Below, one piece after another: positions 7,948-14,891 of a stretch of 18,328 nucleotides of DNA (position 1 is its first letter; every line of letters starts with the position of its first letter). The translations under genes and the position numbers were made by a program. The DNA comes from Chryseobacterium gleum (GTDB lineage Bacteria > Bacteroidota > Bacteroidia > Flavobacteriales_D > Sanyastnellaceae), in assembly GCA_945883885.1 (NCBI GenBank), contig CAMCYM010000006.1, positions 1 to 18,328 of the forward strand, read 5' to 3'. A model generated the notes under the pieces. That model did not search any database. It was not told where the DNA came from and saw nothing but the letters and a program-made list of their open reading frames with translations.

Positions 7948-9807
7948 ATGCTTGAATCTTACGACGTCATTGTCGTCGGCGCCGGCCACGCAGGCAACGA
8001 GGCGGCCGCGGCAGCAGCCACCATGGGAGCATCTACTTTGCTGATTACCATGAACATGGGGGTAATCGGCCAAATGAGTTGCAACCCCGCCATGGGCGGC
8101 ATTGCGAAAGGCCAAATCGTCCGTGAAATCGACGCACTGGGCGGTCGGTCCGGCATCGTCAGCGACGCCAGTGCCATCCAATTCCGCATGCTCAACCGGT
8201 CAAAAGGCCCGGCCATGTGGAGTCCGCGTACACAGAATGACCGCATGCGGTTTGCTGAAGCATGGCGCCTACAGCTCGAGTCCATTCCTGCCTTGCATTT
8301 TTGGCAAGATTCCGTCACTGGCGTGTTGGTGGAGGGGGGACGTTGCGTCGGGGTGCGCACGGGGCTCGGCATGGAAATCCGATCTCGGACGGTTGTGCTC
8401 ACGAACGGGACCTTCCTGAATGGCGTCATGCACATCGGCGAAAAGCAGCTCGGCGGTGGGCGGGCGGGCGAACGTGCCGCCACGGGCATCACAGAACAGC
8501 TTTCTGACCTGGGCTTCACTTCCGATCGAATGAAAACCGGAACGCCGCCCCGCATCGACGGTCGATCTCTCGACTATTCGAAGATGGAGGAGCAGCGTGG
8601 GGACGAACACCCTGCACGGTTCTCGTTCACCGCCACCCCCCGGCTTACCCGCCAAATGAGCTGCCACATTGCGCACACCCACGTCGGTGTGCACGACCTC
8701 CTTCGGGAAGGATTTGACCGCTCCCCGATGTTCACAGGGCGCATCCAAGGGTTAGGCCCGCGCTATTGCCCCAGCATCGAAGACAAGATTGACCGGTTTG
8801 CAGACAAGGATTCCCACCAGCTGTTCGTCGAACCAGAGGGCTGGGATACGGTGGAGGTCTACGTCAACGGATTCTCTACAAGCCTGCCCGAGGATGTGCA
8901 ATTCAAGGCCCTCCGCGCGGTACCCGGCTTCGAACAAGCGGCATTCTTCCGGCCCGGCTACGCCGTGGAATATGACTTCTTCCATCCCACGCAACTGCAC
9001 CACAGCCTCGAAACCCGCTCGGTACCTGGCCTGTACTTTGCCGGTCAAATCAACGGCACCACGGGCTACGAGGAAGCGGCCGCACAGGGTTTGATGGCCG
9101 GTGTCAACGCGGCACGTTCCACGTGGAACCTCGAGCCTGTTGTTCTCCGCAGAAGTGACGCCTACATCGGTGTTCTCATCGATGATTTGGTCAGCAAGGG
9201 CACCAAGGAACCCTACAGGATGTTCACCTCCCGCGCAGAATACCGCATCCTGCTGCGCCAGGACAACGCAGACGAACGCCTTACGCCGCTAGGACACTCC
9301 ATCGGCCTCGCCTCTTCCGACCGCATGCGTCGGCTCGAAACGAAACGCCTTGCCGCCTCGCATCTTGAACGCGCCCTTTCTGCAACAAGCGTCGATCCGG
9401 ATGCTACCGCAGCGCAGTTCGCAGCGCTCGGGTCTTCTCCCCTCTCCCAGAAGGTAAAGGCCCTTTCCCTCGTCTCCCGCCCAGAACTCAGCTTGAACGA
9501 TGTGCTTTCCCTGACGCCAGAACTCGAGCCCTTCCTGAACGAAGAAGAGGAAATTCGAACATCGGTGGAGATCCGAATCAAGTACGCAGGGTACATCGAA
9601 AAAGAGCAACAGCTCGCAGAGCGTCTCGGTAAACTCCAGGACATTCGAATCCCCCGAGACTATCCCTATTCGAGTTTGACCGCCTTGAGCATCGAGGCCC
9701 GTCAAAAGCTCAGCGCCGAACAACCCGAAACCCTTGCACACGCTTCCACCATTTCAGGCGTGTCGCCGGCCGACGTCGCCGTCCTTCTTGTCCACTTCGG
9801 AAGGTAG
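7948..9807 (+). CDS. mnmG: tRNA uridine-5-carboxymethylaminomethyl(34) synthesis enzyme MnmG
   Basis: A 619-residue FAD protein of normal length for MnmG (GidA), which with MnmE and glycine or ammonium modifies U34 in the wobble position of several tRNAs in the cytoplasm. The Rossmann FAD motif GAGHAG is at residues 11-16. The conserved redox cysteines fall at C45 (SCNPAMGG) and C273 (RYCPSIEDK). Also typical are GTPPRIDGRS, GTTGYEEAAAQGLMAG and the C-terminal helical tail ending VLLVHFGR, used for MnmE and tRNA contact. It is the last gene of a four-gene coupled operon. Two parS-like sites lie in it: one inside the coding sequence (9115-9130) and one across the stop codon (9806-9821). mnmG/gidA adjoins oriC in several well-studied bacteria, which fits the origin seen at about 14.8 kb. 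Confidence 0.97.
   Translation: MLESYDVIVVGAGHAGNEAAAAAATMGASTLLITMNMGVIGQMSCNPAMGGIAKGQIVREIDALGGRSGIVSDASAIQFRMLNRSKGPAMWSPRTQNDRMRFAEAWRLQLESIPALHFWQDSVTGVLVEGGRCVGVRTGLGMEIRSRTVVLTNGTFLNGVMHIGEKQLGGGRAGERAATGITEQLSDLGFTSDRMKTGTPPRIDGRSLDYSKMEEQRGDEHPARFSFTATPRLTRQMSCHIAHTHVGVHDLLREGFDRSPMFTGRIQGLGPRYCPSIEDKIDRFADKDSHQLFVEPEGWDTVEVYVNGFSTSLPEDVQFKALRAVPGFEQAAFFRPGYAVEYDFFHPTQLHHSLETRSVPGLYFAGQINGTTGYEEAAAQGLMAGVNAARSTWNLEPVVLRRSDAYIGVLIDDLVSKGTKEPYRMFTSRAEYRILLRQDNADERLTPLGHSIGLASSDRMRRLETKRLAASHLERALSATSVDPDATAAQFAALGSSPLSQKVKALSLVSRPELSLNDVLSLTPELEPFLNEEEEIRTSVEIRIKYAGYIEKEQQLAERLGKLQDIRIPRDYPYSSLTALSIEARQKLSAEQPETLAHASTISGVSPADVAVLLVHFGR
9115..9130. promoter_or_regulatory. parS-like ParB binding site 1 (inside mnmG)
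   Basis: The core GTTCCACGTGGAAC (9116-9129) is a perfect 14-base palindrome and fits the bacterial parS core GTTYCACGTGRAAC at every position. Only the two outermost bases depart from T...A. It encodes RSTWN in MnmG, so it is embedded in coding sequence, as many chromosomal parS sites are. Its function in ParABS segregation is inferred; no parA or parB gene is in the window. Confidence 0.75.
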
Positions 9808-9821
9808 TTCCACGTGAAACA
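9806..9821. promoter_or_regulatory. parS-like ParB binding site 2 (overlaps mnmG stop)
   Basis: AGTTCCACGTGAAACA matches 15 of 16 bases of the Bacillus-type parS TGTTCCACGTGAAACA; only the first base differs. It begins within the TAG stop codon of mnmG and lies 691 bases from site 1. Two sites this close, about 5 kb from the putative origin, are expected for a ParB loading zone. Confidence 0.8.
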
Positions 9822-9981
9822 CTCTGCTGTGCAGGGTTTTCCGCCCTACTGCAGCCGTGCGCACCCCCCGACAACCTCCAGCCCATCCCACCCTTTCGAA
9901 TCCAAAGGTTGCAAAACCCTGTATATCAGCATCTTGCGCACACATAGAGGGTCGTCGTCGCTCTCCTTGTAAATTCGGCGC
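9808..9981. other. Intergenic region between mnmG and the aldehyde dehydrogenase gene
   Basis: The region holds most of parS-like site 2 at its left end and a perfect 9-base inverted repeat with widely separated arms: CAGGGTTTT at 9832-9840 and AAAACCCTG at 9913-9921. No T-tract terminator is seen. A promoter for the dehydrogenase operon is expected here, but no clean Bacteroidota -33/-7 pair was found. Confidence 0.4.
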
Positions 9982-11514
9982 ATGAACATGCAGCCCATCC
10001 TTACAAAGCTCGGCATCCGCGACATCAACCCCGGCGTCATGATCGGGTCCGAGGCTTTCGGTTCTGGTCCCGTCTTCGATTCTTACTCCCCGGTAGATGG
10101 CAGCAAGATTGCCAGCTTCACCACCGCGACACCAGAGGAGTACCACCGCGCTGTGGAGGCCGCCCACGAAGCTTTCCTCGTCTGGCGCACCGTCCCCGCT
10201 CCCAAACGTGGTGAAGTCGTCCGCCAGTTCGGGAACGCCCTCCGGGAGGTCAAGGCCGAACTCGGCGCCCTCGTAAGCTGGGAAATGGGCAAAAGCTACC
10301 AAGAAGGACTCGGCGAGGTCCAAGAGATGATCGACATCTGCGACTTCGCAGTGGGCTCCAGCCGGATGCTCTATGGCATGACCACACATTCCGAACGGCC
10401 CGAGCACAAGATGTCCGAGCAATGGCATCCACTCGGAATCGTCGGCATCATTTCCGCGTTCAACTTTCCTGTGGCGGTTTGGTCCTGGAACACCGCACTC
10501 GCATGGATTGCCGGCGATGCCTGCATCTGGAAACCTTCGGAGAAAGTGGGACTCTGCTCCATCGCCTGCCAACACATTTGGAACCGGGTGGCCGATGCAA
10601 ACGAAGTTCCCGCGGGACTTTCTTGCGTCGTCAACGGCGGTGCCGACATCGGAGTGCTCATGAGCAACGACCGCCGCGTTCCCCTCGTCAGTGCCACAGG
10701 CAGCACCCGCATGGGCAAGGCCGTCGGGGCCGCCGTGGGGGCACGCCTCGGTCGTGCTCTGCTCGAACTCGGTGGGAACAACGCCATCATCATCACGCCC
10801 ACAGCCGATTTGAAAATGGTCGTACCTGCAACCGTGTTCGGTGCCGTGGGTACGTGCGGCCAGCGGTGCACCTCCACGCGGCGCCTCATCATCCATGAAA
10901 GCCGCTACGACCAAATCCGGGACACCCTTGTCAAGGCATACGGTCAACTCCGCATCGGAAACCCCCTGGACGAAACGAACCACATCGGCCCCCTCATCGA
11001 CCGCCAGGCCGTGGACATCTACCTGCATGCCTTGGAAGCCGTCCGCACACAAGGGGGCACCTTCGCGGTGGAGGGCGGTGTTCTCACCGGACCGGGATAC
11101 GAAAGCGGCTGCTATGTCAAGCCCTCCATCGCTGAGGTTCGCCACGACCTTCCCATCGTCAAAGAGGAAACCTTTGCGCCGTTGCTGTACCTCATGAAGT
11201 ACAGCACCATTGAAGAAGCCATTGACATCCAAAACTCTGTCGATCAAGGTCTTTCGTCTGCCATCATGACGAATGACGTCCGCGAGGCAGAGCGATTCTT
11301 GTCTGTCCGTGGTTCCGACTGCGGTATAGCTAACGTCAACATCGGCACCTCCGGCGCTGAAATCGGCGGTGCGTTTGGGGGCGAAAAAGAAACGGGCGGC
11401 GGTCGCGAATCCGGGTCTGATTCATGGAAAGCCTACATGCGACGCGCCACGAACACCGTCAACTACGGCAATGCGCTTCCTCTGGCACAAGGCATCCGGT
11501 TCGATTTGGAATGA
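9982..11514 (+). CDS. amaB: ALDH7-type aldehyde dehydrogenase (alpha-aminoadipic semialdehyde / piperidine-6-carboxylate dehydrogenase)
   Basis: A 510-residue NAD(P)-dependent dehydrogenase of the antiquitin (ALDH7A1/AmaB/Pcd) subfamily. Visible landmarks are AFNFPVAVWSWN (oxyanion Asn161), SATGSTRMG, the general base Glu262 in LELGGNN, and the nucleophile Cys296 in GQRCTS. The C-terminal block with IGTSGAEIGGAFGGEKETGG and SWKAYMRR distinguishes this subfamily from other ALDHs. The known reaction oxidises L-2-aminoadipate semialdehyde (in equilibrium with piperidine-6-carboxylate) to 2-aminoadipate in lysine breakdown. No lysine aminotransferase is in the window, so the exact substrate is inferred from family. 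ATG 9982 is the first start; ATG 9988 is an alternative. Its stop overlaps the next start (ATGA). Confidence 0.92.
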   Translation: MNMQPILTKLGIRDINPGVMIGSEAFGSGPVFDSYSPVDGSKIASFTTATPEEYHRAVEAAHEAFLVWRTVPAPKRGEVVRQFGNALREVKAELGALVSWEMGKSYQEGLGEVQEMIDICDFAVGSSRMLYGMTTHSERPEHKMSEQWHPLGIVGIISAFNFPVAVWSWNTALAWIAGDACIWKPSEKVGLCSIACQHIWNRVADANEVPAGLSCVVNGGADIGVLMSNDRRVPLVSATGSTRMGKAVGAAVGARLGRALLELGGNNAIIITPTADLKMVVPATVFGAVGTCGQRCTSTRRLIIHESRYDQIRDTLVKAYGQLRIGNPLDETNHIGPLIDRQAVDIYLHALEAVRTQGGTFAVEGGVLTGPGYESGCYVKPSIAEVRHDLPIVKEETFAPLLYLMKYSTIEEAIDIQNSVDQGLSSAIMTNDVREAERFLSVRGSDCGIANVNIGTSGAEIGGAFGGEKETGGGRESGSDSWKAYMRRATNTVNYGNALPLAQGIRFDLE

Positions 11515-12647
11515 GAACCCTGCTGCTGTGTGGGGCAGCGCTCCTTGCGTGCAACTCCCCTGATCCTGCTGGACTGCCCCAGTGGAATGTGCGGTTCGCG
11601 CTGAACGATTCCACCGAGGCGCACGTGCGCTTTGAAGGGAACAAGGACGGCTTGTTCGTGCGCAACGACGCCGAACGCATTCCGCTCGAAGCCATCGGAG
11701 AGGGCGTGTACCGCATGCCTGTGTTCGGGGGGAGCTTGCGCGTGGTTTGGAACGAACACGGCTTCGAAGGGCACTGGATTGACAGCCTCCGACCCGACGA
11801 ATACCGGGTTCCATTCACGGCAGAATCACTGGACGCAGTTCCTGAAACCGGTGAACGCACCTGCGGAGAGTGGAATTTCCTGTGGGAAGGGGACACCTTG
11901 GCCACAGACCGCTTGCTCCTGTGTACCTGGGGAGACAGCGCCTCTGGTACCGTGGCATCTCCGACCGGTGACCTGCGCTACCTCGCAGGAACCCTGCGCA
12001 ACAGTGTCCTGAACCTCTCCACCTTCGACGGCGCTCACTTGTACGCGTTACAAGCACGCGCTACCGCAAACGGATTTGTGGACGGAACGCTGCACAGCGG
12101 CATCCACGGGTTCACCCGTTGGCACGCAGAAGCAGGGTCAGCAGGGCAAGCACCGCATGCTGAAACGCTCCGCATCGCCGCAGAAACCTCGTTCACGGTG
12201 CGCACGTCAACCGGTCGAAACAGCCTGATCTCTGCGGTTCCACCCGCAGGCAAGCTGCACCTCATCAGCATCGCCGGCACATGGTGTCCGAACTGCATGG
12301 ACGAAGCGCGCATGTGCGCGGAACTGCTGCAGGGACGGAACGATGTGCAGTGGTCGGTCGTTCTCTTCGAGCGAGACAGCCTGCCGAAGCCAGGTCGGCT
12401 CGCACATTGGGCCCGATCCTGCGGCGCCTCGACCCTTCCCTTCATCGGCGGAGGCGCCTCGAAAGAGCGCGCTGCCCAGGTGTTCCCGTGGATTCCAGGG
12501 GGAATTTCTGCCTTTCCCACCACCGCCATCGTGCGCGACGACGGCTCCGCATGGATCCACGTAGGATTCGACGGCCCCGCTACTGGCCCCGCGCACGCCC
12601 GGCTGAAAGAGGTGTTCCGAGAAGCCCTGCAGCCTACTGCGGAGTAG
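11511..12647 (+). CDS. TlpA/ResA-like thioredoxin-fold lipoprotein
   Basis: A 378-residue protein starting at ATG 11511, which overlaps the dehydrogenase stop by four bases. This start gives a lipoprotein signal (RTLLLCGAALLAC, lipobox LLAC, acylated Cys14); the longer in-frame extension to 11424 would bury it. Residues 20-215 form a beta-rich domain with the pattern GTVASPTGDLRYLAGTL...FDGAHLYAL, which I recall from Bacteroidota TlpA-like proteins. The C-terminal domain (about 220-370) is thioredoxin-like with WCPNC (active cysteines C259 and C262) and the cis-proline site FPTT (P336). It is probably a periplasmic thiol-disulfide reductant anchored in a membrane. The pairing with a cytoplasmic dehydrogenase has no obvious functional logic. 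It converges on the M28 gene with a 14-base overlap of coding ends. Confidence 0.85.
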   Translation: MRTLLLCGAALLACNSPDPAGLPQWNVRFALNDSTEAHVRFEGNKDGLFVRNDAERIPLEAIGEGVYRMPVFGGSLRVVWNEHGFEGHWIDSLRPDEYRVPFTAESLDAVPETGERTCGEWNFLWEGDTLATDRLLLCTWGDSASGTVASPTGDLRYLAGTLRNSVLNLSTFDGAHLYALQARATANGFVDGTLHSGIHGFTRWHAEAGSAGQAPHAETLRIAAETSFTVRTSTGRNSLISAVPPAGKLHLISIAGTWCPNCMDEARMCAELLQGRNDVQWSVVLFERDSLPKPGRLAHWARSCGASTLPFIGGGASKERAAQVFPWIPGGISAFPTTAIVRDDGSAWIHVGFDGPATGPAHARLKEVFREALQPTAE

Positions 12648-12649
12648 GC
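12632..12649. terminator. Symmetric hairpin at convergent gene ends
   Basis: GCCTACT (12632-12638), loop GCGG, AGTAGGC (12643-12649) form a perfect 7-base-pair stem. Both stop codons of the convergent genes sit in the stem: plus-strand TAG 12645-12647 and minus-strand TAG 12636-12634. There is no T-tract on either side, so intrinsic termination is not proven; a bidirectional transcript-end hairpin is an inference. Confidence 0.45.
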
Positions 12650-14151
12650 GTCCGATCGACCTTGATTCGGCGGTCCTGGTTCGCAAGCTGCCAAGCCGTG
12701 TGAAACACCAGTTGACCGATTTCTGACATCTTGCCGAAGCGGATCTTCTCTGCATCGTCGCCCGGTTTGTGGTAATCCTCGTGCACACCGGAGAAGTAGA
12801 AGATGACCGGGACGCCTTTGCGGGCAAAGTTGTAATGGTCGGAGCGGTAGTAGAACCGGTTCGGGTCGTCCTCGGCATTGAACGTGTAGTCGAGGGATAG
12901 CCGGGTGAACCGCGCATTGACCGTCTCGCTGACCGCGTGCAGTTCGGACGAAAGGCGGTCTGAGCCGATGAGATAGACATACCGCTCATTGTCTGGGTGC
13001 GCTGCGTCGGTGCGCCCGATCATGTCGATGTTGAGGTTTGCGACGGTGAAGTCGAGGGGCCAAACGGGGTGCTCGCTGTACCACTCGGAACCCAGCAATC
13101 CCTTTTCCTCACCCACAACAGCCATGAAGAGCATCGAACGACGCGGGGGAAGTCCTTCTCGCGCTGCGGTTGCACACGCCTCAGCGAGCTCCAGCAGCGT
13201 GACGGTTCCGGAACCGTCGTCGTCGGCTCCGTTGTTGATTTGGCCGTCCACGATGCCGATGTGGTCGTAATGTGCAGTCAGGACAACGCACTCCTTCGAG
13301 AGCGGGCTTTCCGAGCCCGGGAGAAGGCCCACCACATTTCTACCGAGAAACTCGCGGGATTCCCGCACAATGCGGTGGCTCCACGTGCCTGCAATTTGGA
13401 CGGGTTTCGTGCGCTTCTTGCAGGCTTTGCGCAAGGCGGCGACATCGCCCAACCACGCCTGGGCCACGCGCTCTGAAACGTAAAACACGGGCAACGCCGA
13501 CCCCGGCTCAGCGTCCACCGGCCAGTCCCGGACTAAGCGCGTAGCCGGCCGGTCCCCCCATGCCTTGAACCGCCCTCGCAGCGCTCCGTAGTTCTCCGGG
13601 ATCACCACCAACGCTTTAGCGCCTGCGGCTTCCGCCCATTTCCTTTTGTCCATCGTACGGTCCTCGCCCTTCCCATCTGGAGACCCCCCGAAGACCACCG
13701 CAATGCGCCCCCGAAGCGCTTCGCCTCCATAATCGTTCCGCTTGCCCTCTACAATGCCAAACCCCGCAAACACCAGGTCCGTCTCCGGGCATTCCTCAAG
13801 CTCCGTGGAGGGGGGAAACACCACGTCTTCGGGATACGCATACGCCGTCCCCGATATCCGAAATGACGCAGTGAGGAGCCGCTCCGTCCGCATCGGAACT
13901 TCTTGAAACCACGATCCGCTCACCGCTGGAACCAGCCCTGCCTCGGCAAACGCATCCCGCACAAACTCCGAAGCTTTCTCCGCCCCCGGCGTTCCCGTTT
14001 CTCGACCTTCAAACGCATCCGATGCAAACACGCTCAAGTTCGCTTCGAGCTCAGCGGGCGTCACGGTTGCGGCCCACCCCCGCACACGTTCGGCTTCCAA
14101 CTGCTGCTGCGCGAACAGGGGAACGCACCCCAAAAGCCATACACACGCCAT
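12634..14151 (-). other. Exported M28 family zinc metallopeptidase module (C-terminal part of the joint frame)
   Basis: 505 residues from Met143 of the joint frame. A short hydrophobic signal with a likely cleavage at FA/QQQ (156/157) precedes the mature part; an LLGC (148-151) could alternatively be a lipobox. A PA-like insert lies at about 265-410. The co-catalytic zinc set is complete: His436 (AHYDH), Asp453 (NGADDDGSG), general base Glu490 and ligand Glu491 (GEEKG), Asp518 (NIDMIG) and His603 (DYHKPGDD). It is expected to be a periplasmic or surface aminopeptidase-like enzyme; the substrate cannot be told. Starting at Met143 leaves almost no positively charged n-region, which is odd for a stand-alone signal peptide and is better if RpiB residues precede it. 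Confidence 0.85.
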
Positions 14152-14577
14152 CCACGCAATCTTTGCGACCCGATCCGTGTGCCGGCCTCCTTCGAAAGGG
14201 GTGTCTAAAAATGCCGCAACACTCGCCAAGGCTTCTTCCTCTGTGATGAAACGCGCCGGCAAGCATAGGATGTTTGCGTCGTTGTGTCCGCGTGCAAGGG
14301 CAGCGAGTTCGCGGTTCCACGCGATGGCGGCGCGAATGCCCGCATGCTTGTTCGCCGCCATGGCCACACCGTTTGCCGATCCACAGATGAGGATACCGAG
14401 CGGTGCAGCACCTGAAGCCACGTCTTCTGCAACTGCATGCGCGTGATCAGGGTAATCCACGCGCTCTTCGGTATCTGTGCCCCGATTGAGGGGAGTGATG
14501 CCGCGCGATAGGAGAAATGCCGCGATTTTTGCCTTCAAAGCAGGCCCTGCGTGGTCACATCCGATGGATACGTTCAT
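12634..14577 (-). CDS. RpiB - M28 metallopeptidase joint reading frame
   Basis: One uninterrupted 647-codon frame encodes two unrelated enzymes. Residues 1-141 are a complete ribose-5-phosphate isomerase B; residues 143-647 are a complete M28 zinc peptidase with its own export signal. The link is TGG (Trp142, bases 14154-14152) immediately followed by ATG (Met143). The ATG at 14577 was chosen because MNVSIGCDHAG is the canonical RpiB N-terminus; the frame upstream to 14823 is low-quality and enters the origin region. A hydrophobic stretch (KIAWMACVWLLGCVPLFA, 139-156) would place RpiB in the cytoplasm and the peptidase outside. It could be a real fusion, or two adjacent genes whose separating stop was lost by mutation or misread. 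It is transcribed divergently from the right-hand genes and convergently with the thioredoxin-like lipoprotein gene. Confidence 0.8.
   Translation of the reverse strand: MNVSIGCDHAGPALKAKIAAFLLSRGITPLNRGTDTEERVDYPDHAHAVAEDVASGAAPLGILICGSANGVAMAANKHAGIRAAIAWNRELAALARGHNDANILCLPARFITEEEALASVAAFLDTPFEGGRHTDRVAKIAWMACVWLLGCVPLFAQQQLEAERVRGWAATVTPAELEANLSVFASDAFEGRETGTPGAEKASEFVRDAFAEAGLVPAVSGSWFQEVPMRTERLLTASFRISGTAYAYPEDVVFPPSTELEECPETDLVFAGFGIVEGKRNDYGGEALRGRIAVVFGGSPDGKGEDRTMDKRKWAEAAGAKALVVIPENYGALRGRFKAWGDRPATRLVRDWPVDAEPGSALPVFYVSERVAQAWLGDVAALRKACKKRTKPVQIAGTWSHRIVRESREFLGRNVVGLLPGSESPLSKECVVLTAHYDHIGIVDGQINNGADDDGSGTVTLLELAEACATAAREGLPPRRSMLFMAVVGEEKGLLGSEWYSEHPVWPLDFTVANLNIDMIGRTDAAHPDNERYVYLIGSDRLSSELHAVSETVNARFTRLSLDYTFNAEDDPNRFYYRSDHYNFARKGVPVIFYFSGVHEDYHKPGDDAEKIRFGKMSEIGQLVFHTAWQLANQDRRIKVDRTPTPQ
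14155..14577 (-). other. rpiB: Ribose-5-phosphate isomerase B module (N-terminal part of the joint frame)
   Basis: A full-length RpiB/LacAB domain of 141 residues, which interconverts ribose-5-phosphate and ribulose-5-phosphate in the pentose phosphate pathway. Active-site positions are present: CDHAG (7-11), the base Cys65 in GILICGS, NKHAGIRA (76-83), His98 in GHNDAN, and the phosphate-binding EGGRH motif ending at His133. The normal family end is reached at about RVAKI (140), so nothing is missing. If the joint frame is an artefact, this is simply rpiB with its stop at codon 142. Confidence 0.88.
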
Positions 14578-14774
14578 GCCGGAAAGGTAATTCACAGCCC
14601 CCGGGCGGATATGGGTGAAATCCCGTTGAGAAGTTTCGAACAAGTTGATTTGGTGAATCAGGCGGTTTCGTCGAATGCGATGTCCCTTGCGCTTTTCCAA
14701 ACTTCCACCGCGCAATCTGCTCCGAAGTTCTCCCCACCGATTCGCCGGTTGTTCACGGTGGGTCAGAGCACAAC
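14578..14774. other. Left part of the divergent intergenic / origin region
   Basis: Upstream region of rpiB without a credible gene. It contains one further DnaA-box-like 9-mer, TAATTCACA at 14588-14596 (one mismatch to TTATNCACA), weaker ones at 14693-14701 and 14727-14735 (two mismatches each), and a small inverted repeat TGATT-N5-AATCA at about 14646-14660. No clear -33/-7 promoter pair was found for rpiB. Confidence 0.4.
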
Positions 14775-14783
14775 TTATCCCCA
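14775..14783 (+). promoter_or_regulatory. DnaA-box-like site
   Basis: TTATCCCCA, one mismatch (position 7) to the consensus TTATCCACA. It is the leftmost strong box of the cluster and lies 22 bases before the AT-rich block. Confidence 0.6.
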
Positions 14784-14805
14784 CGACCTTGTGACCATCC
14801 AACGA

Positions 14806-14850
14806 AGAACAAAAGTTAAACAAATGAATAACAGATATTTAAAAAGACAT
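14806..14850. other. AT-rich block within the putative origin
   Basis: About 45 bases with roughly three quarters A or T, including GATATTTAAAAAG, in a window that is otherwise strongly GC-rich. It is flanked by DnaA-box-like sites on both sides. It may be a duplex-unwinding element or a promoter region for the rightward gene. Confidence 0.55.
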
Positions 14851-14854
14851 GAGG

Positions 14855-14885
14855 TGTGGAAAACGTGAACGAAATTTGTGCAAAA
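14855..14885 (-). promoter_or_regulatory. Pair of minus-strand DnaA-box-like sites with 22-base spacing
   Basis: TGTGGAAAA (14855-14863) reads TTTTCCACA on the minus strand, and TGTGCAAAA (14877-14885) reads TTTTGCACA. Each differs from TTATNCACA only at position 3. They have the same orientation, and their 22-base offset is about two helical turns, placing both on one face of the DNA. Confidence 0.6.
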
Positions 14886-14891
14886 GCGAAA

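Noticed and set aside
9970..9977. TAAATTCG as a Bacteroidota -7 promoter element for the dehydrogenase gene
   Set aside because: It has one mismatch to TAnnTTTG, is only four bases before the ATG, and has no TTG element at the expected distance upstream.
9754..11247. Minus-strand open frame of 497 codons opposite the dehydrogenase
   Set aside because: No family features, low-complexity G/D/E/H composition, and it lies opposite a well-conserved ALDH with intact motifs.
14583..14590. Minus-strand TACCTTTC as a -7 element for rpiB
   Set aside because: It is also a few bases from the ATG with a last-base mismatch and no -33 partner; it would require leaderless transcription.
14578..14823. N-terminal extension of the RpiB frame up to base 14823
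   Set aside because: The extra 82 residues have no similarity to RpiB, which starts canonically at MNVSIGCDHAG. The DNA belongs to the intergenic/origin region.
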